Positions 12,317-23,021 of a stretch of 64,000 nucleotides of DNA are shown here, piece by piece. The translations under genes were made by a program, and so were the position numbers. How positions within the stretch are numbered: the stretch's first letter is position 1; each line of letters opens with the position of its first letter. The notes beneath the pieces are model-generated. The model was not told where the DNA came from and made no database searches. It worked only from the letters and a program-made list of their open reading frames with translations. This stretch comes from Meghimatium bilineatum. Taxonomy: Eukaryota; Mollusca; Gastropoda; Stylommatophora; Philomycidae. The stretch spans positions 50,178,282 to 50,242,281 of the forward strand of contig CM067317.1 in NCBI GenBank assembly GCA_034231615.1, given 5' to 3'.

Positions 12317-12448
12317 TATGAGTTTGACTCTACTACGTAAGTAGGCAATATAGTAATAAAAAGTGTCACTAAAGAAAGGGAACACACAATTTTTACTCTG
12401 CTACATAAGGAGGCAATATAATAATTAAAAGTGCCACTAAAGAAAGGG
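12317..12448. repeat. Direct duplication of about 75 bp, 2 copies
   Basis: TACTACGTAAGTAGGCAATA...CACTAAAGAAAGGG is repeated as CTGCTACATAAGGAGGCAATA...CACTAAAGAAAGGG directly upstream of the 42-bp array. Confidence 0.8.
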
Positions 12449-12459
12449 GACATATGAGT

Positions 12460-12856
12460 TTGACTACATCTATCTTACAACATGCGCACCTTCCACATGG
12501 TGGTTTACCATCTATCTTACGACATGCGACAGTTTCACATGGTAGTTTACCATCTATCTTACAACATGTGAACCTTCCACATGGTAGTTTACCATCTATC
12601 TTACGACATGCGCACCTCCCACATGTTAGTTTACCATCTATCTTACGTCATGTGCACCTTCCACATGTTAGTTTACCATCTATCTTACAACATGCGCACC
12701 TTCCACATGTTAGTTTACCATCTATCTTACGACGTGAGCACCTTCCACATGGTAGTTTACCATCTATCTTACGACATGAGCCCCTTCCACATGTTAGTTT
12801 ACCATCTATCTTACGACATGCGCACATTCCACATGGTAGTTTACCATCTATCTTCC
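12460..12856. repeat. 42-bp minisatellite, about 9.5 copies, open in two frames
   Basis: The unit contains CCATCTATCTTACGACATGC, then GCACCTTCCACATGGTAGTTTA. Period 42 makes 14-residue protein repeats in the open frame 12454-12900 (SILRHAHLPHGSLP type) and a second overlapping frame. The word GGTAGTTTACC within the unit is a partial palindrome. Differences between units change the encoded residues freely, so I do not call a protein. Confidence 0.9.
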
Positions 12857-12900
12857 TGAATCTTATGAATTTTCCTGAATCGCTTTATGTGACCGGATAA

Positions 12901-13124
12901 AAGAATATGCTTCGAGATGTGTTACCCAACGGTAAGGGTTGGTATTAATTACTTGCTATCACGTAGCACGTATAAGTGAAGGATCAGTGTATGCTTTTCT
13001 AGTAATCCTTCATTTATACGGGCTATGCGGTAGTTCAGCGGTTAATATATGGTAATAAATAAAGTGAAAACAAAGGTTGTAGTCTGAAATAGAAGAACAA
13101 ATAAGTAATATTTATTTCCCAAAG
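12901..13124. other. No gene; possible tRNA-like 5' half
   Basis: The stretch 13019-13047 (GGGCTATGCGGTAGTTCAGC then GGTTAA) resembles the 5' half of a tRNA-derived SINE (A-box-like), but no B box follows. Confidence 0.25.
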
Positions 13125-13671
13125 AAATACGCACCTCCAAAATACACTATTACTATCAATGATGCACGATTAAATCAAGCGGATAAAGTGAAGTATCTTT
13201 GAATTATTTTAACATCCGATGGCCGGTGCTCAAATGAGATCAAGAATAGGATAGCACAGGACAAATCAACATTTCAAAAAATGAGAAACGTTCTATGCAA
13301 TGGAGTAATATCAATGCATACACGAATTCAAGTGAGGTTTTTAAGAAGAATGATGAGAATTCCATGGACAGCTATGAAAAACTAATCTAGAAGTCCTCAA
13401 AGATGCCGGAGTAAAAGGACAAATTATAGAACAATTTAGAAGCAGACAATCAAGATTATAAGGGCAGGTGATGAGAAAAGTAAAACGTGAGCATTTAGTA
13501 ACTACCGGAAAGATCAAGGGGAGAAGAGATAGAGGAAGACAAAGAGAGAAATGTATAGATGGATTGTCACTGTGGCACAAAAAGAAGTCAACAACTGAAC
13601 TTATTAACAAAACAAGAGACAGAGAGCTGCGGAGAAACATGATCGCGTACGCCACTCGGCACGGCACTTAA
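13125..13671 (+). pseudogene. Non-LTR retrotransposon C-terminal relic (family A, copy 1)
   Basis: Decayed frames encode DGRCSNEIKNRIAQDKSTFQ and GVISMHTRIQV. After a gap comes the C-terminal tail RGRQREKCIDGLSLW and an arginine-rich end finishing in ATRHGT followed by a stop. The first block is nearly the same as that encoded on the minus strand at 25403-25597, and the tail matches 31770-31925. Internal deletion removed the segment between the thumb and the tail around 13340. Nonfunctional. Confidence 0.75.
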
Positions 13672-14084
13672 TTGATTGATTTCTAGTAAGGGCCACATCA
13701 GGATACATCCGGTTGGAGATGGTATAGATTCTTGCTTTGCTCACCAGACACGAATGTTAATAGTGCGCACTACTGTAAAGTGAAAGTCTTGATCGGTTCC
13801 TTTCCTGATGCTCTCACTCAGCCAGCGAAGTTCCGCAAATTTCTGCGTCCCTCTTATCTCTGTATTCCTCGTTACTTTAACCACTTATTTCTTTTCTTCA
13901 ATTGTTCCGTCTTCATACCATTTAAGTTTTAACTCCTTTGTTGTTTTGTGCACTAACATAGTCTCTACTATCTTGGATTTCTTCACCTGTTCACAAGTCA
14001 CTTGCCTCAGACGTCAATATTCAGAATATGGATAAAGCTTGAAGTTTATGCTAGACCACATTTTGTTGCAGTTTTTTCGTGTTC
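13672..14084. other. No gene; second copy of a dispersed repeat
   Basis: The segment 13925-14025 repeats 11535-11632 (TTGTTGTTTTGTGCACTAAC, then TTTCTTCACCTGTTCACAAG). Confidence 0.45.
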
Positions 14085-14358
14085 AGCATCTTTGTCTCAA
14101 ACTCCTTTAGATTAGCAGGATGTAGTCCGTAGAACGCAATACGTTGTGTCATGGTTTACATATTTGCTGCGATATCTACGACTATCGGCCTGAAAGTCCG
14201 ACTTCAGCATGACTTCTGGGTCACTTAGACCCTGTATGGGAAGGACAGCCGACTTCACCCTATACACTCCTTAGTCGCATCTTACGACATACATGGATAA
14301 TAGTGTTGCTATTCTTCGCTCCTCTTGGGATCGGATAGCACACGGACCGCACAGGTTT
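14085..14358 (-). repeat. R270 interspersed repeat, near full length
   Basis: Reading the minus strand it gives the R270 landmarks in order: GAGGAGCGAAGAATAGCAAC, TGTCGTAAGATGCGACTAAG, AGTGACCCAGAAGTCATG, GCCGATAGTCGTAGATATCG, TGACACAACGTATTGCGTTC and CTACATCCTGCTAATC. It therefore covers almost the whole repeat, with a diverged (GAA)-type tail. Confidence 0.8.
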
Positions 14359-15805
14359 TTTTTTACTAGTGTGTACCCTTGCGACGAATCTCGGTTGCAG
14401 GCCCTCCAATAGAGTGGTCAGGTTTGAAGGACGTATGTGCTTGTTCCACAAATAGTCTGGAGTATGTGACAGATTGAGCGGATACAAGTGTGCTCAGAAA
14501 CGGTAGTGCCTATGTGCAGTCTAAACGCTGTTATCTATTCACATTTCAACGGGTGTAACATCTAGACAATTTACTATGGGTATTTTGGACTAGAACTAAC
14601 AAATGTCAATTTCAGATGGCGTGGAATTATTTCATCAACAATTGTTTTCTGATCTATTCATATCAAATGTGGTCGTGCGCTGCCCTCGCGTGTTAACGGG
14701 GCACTCTATAAGGCCATTAGGCATAAAATATTACAGAACAATTTTTAATTTGTGACGATCGATGGTACCGGGAATGGAACACTGAGCAGGTTAATTGACT
14801 TATTAATATGACGTGGCTATAATCTGCGTTAGATCTAATTTACGGAAAGAATTCCAGAACACCGGCGTACGGGCTTCCATATTCTTTTTTGTTCAATATT
14901 GATTACAGGGATGAGTGAGTGGTATTGAAAGCGTTGATTTGCACGTCTGAAACAATTCATGTTAAATCCGGGAAGGTCAGTAGAAGCATTGTCATTCAGG
15001 CATACTCACGTCCAGACATATCGATAAATTAGACGTAAATTTAGGTACAGATTGACAAAGAAAGACGCAAGAACGCTGAAAATATAGATTAAAAATACAG
15101 ATTTATGAGTTTATGCATAAATGAAAGACGACCGGACAGACATTGAGAAAAAAACCAAAAAAAAATACAAGTAGAAGTACAAGAGGACATATTAGATATA
15201 GATTGATGACTAAGCATGCAGAGTGACAGAAATATTACAGCATCAGACAGATAGATATATCTGTTTTTGATATCGTCTGTGTGTGTGAGAGAGTGATATA
15301 ACATGTTAGGTTCACTAAACATAATGAAAATCAAATTACAGTACAGGAAACGCATTTTCCTATAAAAACTCCGGAAAATATGGTCCTCTACAATAGACGC
15401 TTAAACTCTAACAAAACCATGAAAGAGTGTATTATTATACGTCTCAACAACATGCAAGAACTGCACACACCAGCATCGTATCGCCCAAACTGGAGAACAC
15501 TGGTTTGCGCTCTGTACATAGTAGCACTGAAAGTACATATGAGTTACTCAACAGTTTGTGTGTGCCTTTTCCGACTTTCCACTTGTCAATAGACTAAAGT
15601 ATTCAGGGACCCATCCCCAGCTTAATGTAAAAATAAATATTGTAGCCCCCGCCCTCCCCAAGAAGATTTTTTTCCCAACAAAAATTGAAAAAAAACCAAC
15701 TACATAATTTTGTTTCTTTTCTAAAACGTGTTCACATTCACACAATTTAATTAGCATATAAAAATGTATATTAGTGACATCAACTTTTATCAACTTCACC
15801 CTGTC
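14359..15805. other. No gene seen
   Basis: I find no coding exon, RNA gene or repeat I can name in this 1.4 kb. Confidence 0.45.
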
Positions 15806-16025
15806 AAATTCTTCTTCTTCTTTCTGTCCTCATGTACCTTTCGGTGTTAAGGGGAGAGTGAGTGTACGATCGCTTGCCCTTCTATTTGCCTCTTCTGCTG
15901 TTATATTTCCTCTAATACACTATCTATCCACCTTTTACGAGTGCGTCCAATAGGTCGACTGTTTTCCTATTATTCGTTTGTTAATGTGTTTTTTTTGGAT
16001 AATACTTTGCTCTTTCTACCCTGTC
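15806..16025 (-). pseudogene. 3' end of a family C LINE
   Basis: The plus-strand text TTTCTGTCCTCATGTACCTT, then CGGTGTTAAGGGGAGAGTGAG is shared almost exactly with 46224-46275, which lies at the 3' end of an RT fragment on the minus strand. Both copies start beside a CTTCTTCTTC tract, which would be the element's 3' tail. This copy is a short 3' stub. Confidence 0.65.
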
Positions 16026-16046
16026 AACAACTATCAATTGTTTTTA

Positions 16047-16322
16047 CTAATTGAATTGCTGACGTAATTTATGGACAACCCCTAGATATACTCTATGACT
16101 AACATGACCTCGACACTGTCTCAGAACTTCTATTTCTATGTCATCCTCATCAATACTCATGAAGCGTTTTCCTCTTGTTGTCATGTGACGTATTCTTTCC
16201 AGAACGTAGTTTTCCTTGTGAATATTCTGAATTCTCACGGTCTCTGGCAAGTTGTCCGCATCCTCTAGCGACATGTGCATGTATTCCTGAATATCTCTTG
16301 TCCAACGAAATTCGTTAACCAA
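16047..16322 (-). pseudogene. Non-LTR C-terminal tail (family B)
   Basis: The minus frame reads FRWTRDIQEYMHMSLEDADN and then ENYVLERIRHMTTRGKR. The block RWT.DI.E...MSLE.A..L is the standard end of many non-LTR polymerases. A second copy with the same block lies at 36985-37120. The encoded protein is truncated at its 5' side, where a fragment of the foldback repeat M2 abuts it at about 16312. Confidence 0.6.
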
Positions 16323-16366
16323 TAAAATTCTCGATTATAATAAAAAATGTAACAAAGGCCTCTTCC
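16310..16366. mobile_element. Fragment of foldback MITE M2
   Basis: AACCAATAAAATTCTCGATT and ATAATAAAAAATGTAACAAAGG match the right half of the M2 copy at 21693-21740. Only this arm is present. Confidence 0.55.
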
Positions 16367-17408
16367 TCTACTGTCTTCTATCGCCCTCTGTAACAACACT
16401 CTTTCCATGATATAGTGTGCCCAAAAAAACCCTAACTTCCTTCTTTCAATATTATATGAATTTTATCGTGGTAATAATCCTCACGTTCCCAACTTTATGC
16501 TCGATTTGTATTTATCTATTCCTATATTATTGATGTTAACCCTGCTATTGTCACAATGGCGGCTTTGTTGAGTTGATGCACGCACAATTTGTTTACGATC
16601 TATGACAATTTCAACACAGAAATTATTGGTACACCACTCCTGTAGTTTGTCATTGCTTTGAGGAGGAACATTCGATTACACATGACCATATGAGAACACA
16701 TACGTTCTCTACGCCATCTTGGACCGGTAGAATTAAACTCATCTTAACTTTTTCCGCTTGGGGAAAAGATGAAGTGCATTGCATATTCTGATCTGTAGAG
16801 AGTTCTGTATATTTTTTCTAATAGACATGCAGGAATCTGCGGTAATGAAAGAGTTGACACATTCATATTCTTACGTGAACATTTTCTAAATGATGACACT
16901 TGGACATGAGATATGCTAATTTTACTTAGAGAATAGAGAATTGGTAATTACCCCCGTGGCGAGAAGGACAACCGAAGGGGCGTCGTGTGTGTGTGTGTGG
17001 TGTGTGTGTATATATAAAACTATCGACCTACATGAACCATCAGCATGCAAACTATACATCCTGTGCTGGCAGAGACAAATCCCCTATGAGTTTGCCCAGA
17101 TTGCGTAGTCGTAGATTGAGACAACTAAACTTGTGAAACTTGAATGTCTCACCAATGGTACTCCATATCAACCTCCATGCAACAACGACCACCTAGTAGT
17201 TGATACGCATAATAAGTCACCTGGAAGCTACATTGAAAATATTTACAATTATATTTGAACTCTCTAAGTAGGAGACGTCATTTCAAAGCTTGCACACCGA
17301 CAGAAAGTAGGTATGGGAGTCTTCTGGGTTATAAAAAAAATAATAAAAGACAGGGATACACGAAATCTATTGATAGAAACTAGAAACTTTTAGCAATTGT
17401 AACAAAAA
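16367..17408. other. No gene seen; short GT microsatellite
   Basis: A (GT)n tract lies at about 16985-17008. Otherwise nothing assignable. Confidence 0.4.
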
Positions 17409-17409
17409 C

Positions 17410-17502
17410 GCTATTGAGTTGTCATAGTCCGAAATGGGAGTAAAGAACCGCGACACCATCACTGGCTATGCACATCGCAAGAGGCGACTAAGGAGTTTTT
17501 AT
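17410..17502 (+). repeat. R270 repeat, 5' fragment
   Basis: AAATGGGAGTAAAGAACCGC, CGCAAGAGGCGACTAAGGAG match the first third of R270; the copy stops at about 17502. Confidence 0.6.
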
Positions 17503-17539
17503 GTTTTATCTCGCTATTATGTGCATATATCGATTGTAT

Positions 17540-18300
17540 TTGTAAAATTGCCAACAATAATGAAGAAGACATTCTAAACAACATCCTGAGCGAACTTCTT
17601 TTCGCAGACGATCAAGCAATAATAGGAAAAACAAAAGAACAGCATGTAGGGACTTTAACATGAAGATTAACATATAAAAAAACTTTGTCAATCGCAAAAT
17701 CAGAAAGAAACGCCACTATTCTAATCGATGACCAACAACTTAAACAGTTGAAAGAATTCACTTATCTTAGAAGCATCATATCAGCAAATGGGGAAAATAC
17801 CCCCAAAAATCCAACATAGATGCAAAATAGCATACCGGATATTGGGGCAGATATCTCAAATTTTCAAAAAGCAAATATGTGACGATGAACACCAAAACTG
17901 CACTATATAAAAGGATCACTATACCATCACTATGCTACCAATGTCAAACGTAGACACTAACAACATAATTCAAATGAAAACTTGTTACAACAGAAATGAC
18001 TTCATGTAGAATCCTCGGAGTAACGATAAGAGTAGAATCAGAAACGTAAACATCAAACACAATGCCAAGTTGGATTACATAAGAAGTCAACATAATGAGT
18101 GGTTTCCGCATGCTTCCAGACTACCATCAGATACGAGGAGCATTATTATACAGACACGATGGATACAAAGGCAGGAGGTAGACCTTGCAAACGATGGATT
18201 ACAGACATAAATGAGTCAACGAAAACAAACATATATGAAACACACAAAAAGCCCTCTCCAGAGAACTCTTCTACCGCTAACGCTGCAAATGCATAAAGGA
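17540..18300 (+). pseudogene. Non-LTR retrotransposon RT relic (family D, copy 1)
   Basis: The start reads LNNILSELLFADDQAIIG, which includes a FADD catalytic box in the usual place of the YADD motif. LKQLKEFTYLRSIISANG follows and marks the palm-to-thumb step. The end encodes AGGRPCKRWITDINESTKTN and a serine-rich tail ending at about 18295. Stops and frameshifts lie between. The tail is the same as that on the minus strand at 41353-41673, which defines the family. Confidence 0.75.
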
Positions 18301-18339
18301 GTATAAAAGAAAGTGACTTAGTATAGAAGTCAAAGAGAC

Positions 18340-18640
18340 TCAGGAGCCACGATTAAGCCGAAATGTGTCAGGTCGAAATGTGTCAGACCCAAATCTGTCA
18401 GGTCGAAATGTGTCAGACCGAAATGTGTCAGACCGAAATCTGTCAGACAGAAATGTGTCAGACCAAAATCTGTCAGACCGAAATGTGTCAGTCCGAAATG
18501 TGTCAGAACGAAATGTGTCAGACCGAAATGCTTAGAAATCGTAGCAAAGATGTAAACCATACAACAACGCACTCCGTTCTCTGCTAATCTGCAAGAGCTT
18601 GAAAACCACTGCAGAAAATGGGGGGAAAAACAAGAAACAA
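18340..18640 (+). repeat. R270 repeat, 3' half with an internal 15-bp expansion
   Basis: The flank 18530-18610 (ATCGTAGCAAAGATGTAAACC, CACTCCGTTCTCTGCTAATC, TGCAAGAGCTTGAAAA) is the R270 3' half. Upstream of it the R270 word ATGTGTCAGRCCGAA has become an array. Confidence 0.75.
18358..18533. repeat. 15-bp minisatellite, about 11-12 copies
   Basis: The unit is ATGTGTCAGACCGAA, with ATCTGTCAG and GGTCGAA variants. Divisible by three, it opens frames on both strands (five-residue repeats such as MCQTE), which are not genes. Confidence 0.95.
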
Positions 18641-18904
18641 CTTGTCCTCTACTATACAACCTTATAGTCGGTAGTTATGCTCATTTTCTTTATCTCAGCA
18701 CGCCGTGTCTTTCGTCATTATAAATGTGGTCCTGCTGGTTCATAGGAATCATCCTTCTAAAATGTTTCCAATTTAGCCCACATGTCATATGTTGTAGATG
18801 ACTACGGTCGTGTACAGACGTGATCTGAAAGAATTAATGGTATAGTCTAATTAATACCACCGTTTCGCTCACTTGTACTGTGAGCGATTGCCAGTATAGA
18901 AGAC
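18641..18904. other. No gene; short MITE M1 remnant
   Basis: GGAATCATCCTTCTAAAATG at 18746-18765 equals one terminus of the MITE at 37580-37757. Confidence 0.4.
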
Positions 18905-19095
18905 CTGCTCGCTAAATTAAGTTAGACCCCGAGTTTGCACAGTTTGTTAGTTCTATCTTGTGTTTGTTGATGAGTAGAGTTACGATTGCGATGTCATCTG
19001 CAAAAACAAGGTCAGTTAAAGTGTTGTTTTTGAGCCATTGGTGGCCCACTTTTTCATCTTGAATGACTTTACGCATGATCAAATAGATGGATATT
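18905..19095 (-). pseudogene. Reverse transcriptase catalytic-core fragment
   Basis: The minus strand encodes HQWLKNNTLTDLVFADDIAI then VTLLINKHKIELTN, that is, the LEDLDFADDIALL catalytic block of LINE polymerases with the aspartate pair intact, followed by the usual helix. Only about 60 codons remain. Confidence 0.65.
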
Positions 19096-20034
19096 CTAAA
19101 TATATATAAATAGTAACCAACTGAAAGTCAAAAATAGTTAAAACAAGTAGCGAATGGGGTCCAATTCAATTTAGAGAATATAAATAACAAACATATCGAG
19201 GATGTCCGACCAAATGGAAATTGTCGATGTTCTTTATTTTATATTCGATAGTTAGGTATTTACAGTAACCTTTTTACTTTATTCAGGATTTGCGATTAAT
19301 TTAGTGAACAGGTTTTCATATAACTGGCGACGGTCTTGCCTGCAATCCATTAACAACGTTGGCAATGCAACTGTGTATATATACTTTAATATCATGTTTC
19401 CAAGCGCTATTCACGTCACATTTGTAAAATTTGTATGATCCATTTCGACGAAACTGGCAAGAGGCTTGTTGACACTTTCTGCTAACATCTGCACGATATT
19501 AACGAAGGGTCTTAGACTCAAATGACTACGTACTTAAACAATAGGGCTCATATGTGTCAGTGGCATCACTGTTATTGCATCGAGCTTTGCATGTGATTTA
19601 ATGAACGGGATACTGTAGCAAAACCGTGCACCAACCGGTGATTATATTTAAAAATATAACAAGGGTTAAATAACAGTTTTACATGGAAACAATAAATCAA
19701 AAACGTCTTTACCAAGATAAGGACAAACATAGAATGGAACCATCAACTCAAGCGGAGACTACATGTGTGATCCTCAACAATAGAAGACTAACGTGCAGAA
19801 ACAAAGCAAACCGTCTTACGTGATGACTTAGTTAGTGCCGTATGTATATATATATTGGTTACTATGTATATATTGCAACGACTTCAGAGGAAATGCATAG
19901 ACAACATCTAAAACACGTAAAAGGGCTTGTTTTGGTGCTGACGATCAGTCTTCTATTGTCGAGGATCACGCTACGTCTCAGTTAAAATCCGCTGATCCTA
20001 ATTGGGGGTCATGAGTCATCAGCAGCCTCATTTC
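19096..20034. other. No gene seen
   Basis: AT-rich; short TATA runs at 19375 and 19840. Nothing assignable. Confidence 0.4.
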
Positions 20035-20250
20035 AAGTCATTCGTACTATCAACTTTCAGCCTCTCATATACCACACATTTCACAGCTTCCCAACATTAT
20101 CCAATTTTCAGCCTCTCGTGTACCACACACTTCACAGTTTCCCACCTTATCCAACTTTCAACCTCGCAGGTACCACACACTTAATAATTTCGCATCTTAC
20201 CAAACTTCCAGCCGTACATGTATCACGCACTTCACCGTGTCGCCCCTTAT
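20035..20250. repeat. Diverged tandem repeat of about 49 bp, about 4 copies
   Basis: TTTCAGCCTCTCATATACCAC, CACATTTCACAGCTTCCC recur near 20055, 20104, 20154 and 20205 with substitutions. Confidence 0.8.
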
Positions 20251-20469
20251 CCAGCAACGAAGTTTCATTTTATTATCAGTATTTACATTTTTTTGGTTTT
20301 CATTTTGCACTTTTCATTGTGTGCTTCTCTACATGTAACAACTCACATTCCCATCGCTCTCGCCTATCTTCGACTTTTTTGTTTGCTGCATTCCTGACCT
20401 GTCAGTTACCACATGGATGACATGCAGACCCCGTTTGATTTGGTAGTTCCATTCTGTGTTTATCACTAT

Positions 20470-20498
20470 CTTGATAAAGACATTTTGGTCGAAACGTC
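20470..20498 (+). other. Hammerhead-ribozyme-like motif, degenerate
   Basis: CTTGATAAAGAC, then ATTTT, then GGTCGAAACGTC resembles the CUGANGA - stem II - GAAAC core order of type I hammerheads found in Penelope-like elements and retrozymes. GAC pairs with GTC across ATTTTG. The core CUGANGA is not intact (an A stands for the invariant G), so activity is unlikely. Confidence 0.3.
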
Positions 20499-20850
20499 GA
20501 TTTATTGTATTGTTCTACACAAAACGGTTATTTAATTCTTTTTATGCTGATTATTGAAGTCAATTTACTATTGATAATTGCATGACACTTTGCAATCTTT
20601 AAAATGACTCTTTTAACAACAGAAAACCGTCACAATCATGGATGTAAACACACTACTTGGCATTATATTCTTTCTTATTTTCTCACGTTGTTTTGTTCCG
20701 TGCTCATTTCACAGTTCAATAATCTGTTATTTCCTTTCTGCTCTCAGATTTTACGTGCAATTTCCTGAAATATATTCCCAACTGCTAAATGTCACGTACT
20801 CAACTTGAGCTGTGTAGTGTTCCATATATATATACATATACATATTCTTC
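20499..20850. other. No gene seen
   Basis: Sequence between two hammerhead-like motifs; no coding signal. Confidence 0.3.
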
Positions 20851-20852
20851 AC

Positions 20853-20889
20853 ATGATAAAGATCATTTTTATTGAAACGTCGATTCTGC
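20853..20889 (+). other. Second hammerhead-like motif, degenerate
   Basis: ATGATAAAGATCATTTTTATTG then GAAACGTCGATTC, same order and orientation as at 20470, about 385 bp downstream. Its core is also imperfect. Confidence 0.25.
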
Positions 20890-21594
20890 ATTTTTAAAAT
20901 TAGTGAAACTACATTACTTCGTGTCTTCACATTACAGTAAACATAAACAATGTAGATTTCAATCTATGTCGGTGTAAAATAGAAAAAAAAATGCAATAAA
21001 TTTTCAGTTCTGAATATCTTCCCAATTTCCTCACTTCCATCACACTTCCAAAGGAACTCACTGGAATTTAAGAACTTTAGACTAACTACCTGGACCTTTC
21101 GGAATTCACTGACTATGCAGAATTGAAACATTTGATGTGCAGCAGACTAAAATAACTCGAAGTCACATAAAACTACAAGACAAATGAAATTTTTCTTATT
21201 TCTTTTCCTAATTACAACATTCAAATTATGGTCTGCACTCAAATGAATGGGTATGCCTTCAACTGAAAATATACACTGCTGAAACACTCATCGAGGTGAT
21301 CTGATGTGTGAAATCACTGTTTGCAACGAACATTTCTCAATATAGAATGTTATTGAGGTTGTTTTTTTTTTACCAAGTGTTGATTGCTAGAAAGATCAAA
21401 GGGTGATTGTGCTCTATTTTTTAAATTGTAATTTATACAGCCAGTCACAGATTGAGTTAAGAGTAATCTATCAATATATTTTTAAAAAATAATTAGAAAG
21501 TGGTGGAAAAATATTGCAACAATTGTGTATTTTTGTAAATGCATTTTTTGACTAGTGTAGTCCTGCTCCAAACCATAGTTGGGCTCCAGTAATG
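20890..21594. other. No gene seen
   Basis: AT-rich, with a T run at 21361-21371; nothing assignable. Confidence 0.4.
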
Positions 21595-21609
21595 TGTACA
21601 GAAATTAAA

Positions 21610-21780
21610 CATCACCTGAAAGGCTTTTTTAAAATTTATTTACGTGAATTTCGTTGGTCGGCCATGGCTTTTTGCTCCAAGCATATCAAAAGTAACCAAT
21701 AAAATTTGCGATAATAATAAAAAATGTAACGAATGAAGGCTTGTTTACTGTCTGTACGTAGGTCATGGCTTATGGCGGTC
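21610..21780. mobile_element. Foldback MITE M2, diverged copy
   Basis: AAGGCTTTTTTAAAATTTAT and CGTGAATTTCGTTGGTC on the left are mirrored by AACCAATAAAATTTGCGATA and GAATGAAGGCTTGTTT on the right, as in the complete copies at 42328-42535 and 49798-50008. No coding capacity. Confidence 0.6.
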
Positions 21781-21914
21781 TCGATAAATCTCTGCGGTTT
21801 TTGTTTTAAACCAGAAGGTTGAAGTACGAAGTTTAAAAAAATATAATGTAAACGTTTTGTTTTCACTAACACAATTGATATTATTGAGAAGTATTCAACG
21901 CCAAGAAACTCATG

Positions 21915-22115
21915 ATGACCACGTTTGTACAGAACATGGAGGCTTACATAGTGGGCAGTGAGGACCAGATTTAGTGTGGGATATCAGCCGAATAGTGAGA
22001 AAGCAACTTGGAGGTAGTGACCACCCAGCAGTCTTGCTTAATATTAAAATTGAACCCATGGTAGATGTATGTACCTTCACAAAATGGAAAACTGGGGGTT
22101 TGTAAAACTGGTTTC
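21915..22115 (+). pseudogene. LINE apurinic-type endonuclease C-terminal fragment
   Basis: The plus strand encodes QLGGSDHPAVLLNIKIEP followed by FTKWKTGGL. GSDHxxV is the last catalytic block of the AP-endonuclease domain of non-LTR elements (Ser-Asp-His), normally followed by the T+W..anW segment at the start of the RT linker. Stops surround it. Confidence 0.5.
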
Positions 22116-23021
22116 CGAGATGCATACATGATAGTGCCGTTGTCGCCTCAAAAATGTTACAGACGATTTGGGTGGACATGTGTTTTACGTATTGACGTAT
22201 TTACGTTTTTTTCGTATTTACATTGAGAAGCCAGCCACAATTATATTTACACTTTCACGAAAACAAAGGACCGAGAAACATGTTGTTTTTTTTTAAAAGA
22301 AAAAAGAAAAAAAAACTACCAATCTTAAAGATAGATGACCAACCCACGGGAAATGAAGGAAGTAGATTATACGTGGAATACTTAGATATCACTACTGGTA
22401 ACATATATGTATACCAACAGGGAATTAGTGCAACGATTATGACTGAAGTCAAAGCTACTTGTGCAGCTGCAGAGAAACCATTAAGCACGGAATGAGCATC
22501 AAAGCCGCGAGGCATCACACACAATGATGAATTATATTTCTCAATTGATTTTTCTTCTCTTAACTCCATAGGTTTTGGGAGGTTTTTTTCTTCTTTATTT
22601 CCTAAGTATTCACCAGATTCGTGACATTGTATATAGATTATTATTCTCGTTTCTTGCCAACATACATTACGCTTATAAACATGATTGCTTGTATTTTCTT
22701 TCCGCACCTGATTTTTTGCTTTAAATATTTATTTCTGCAAGAGCAAGACTTGAGTTTATTTGGAGATATAACATTGCCGGAAGCTGAATTTATTATAAAT
22801 ACGTGATCGACAAGAAACTACTTTGTATGTAACACCGAAAGGAGAGTGTTCGATCTTACTTTTTCTTATTCATATATCATCGTCATAAAATGCCGTCTCC
22901 ACAACAAACTTTGGCTGCAACAGACCGCCAATATCCTTTCTTTATTGGTGCCCTCTGCTAGACTGTAACCTGTCCATTTTGTGATGTTTCTCTCCCACTT
23001 GTATCACTTATAGTAGATTTG
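22116..23021. other. No gene seen
   Basis: Contains an A-rich tract at 22290-22315; open frames over it are low in complexity. Confidence 0.4.

Noticed and set aside
12454..12900. 148-residue frame with 14-residue repeats
   Set aside because: It is the 42-bp array; two frames are open at once and unit differences change residues freely.
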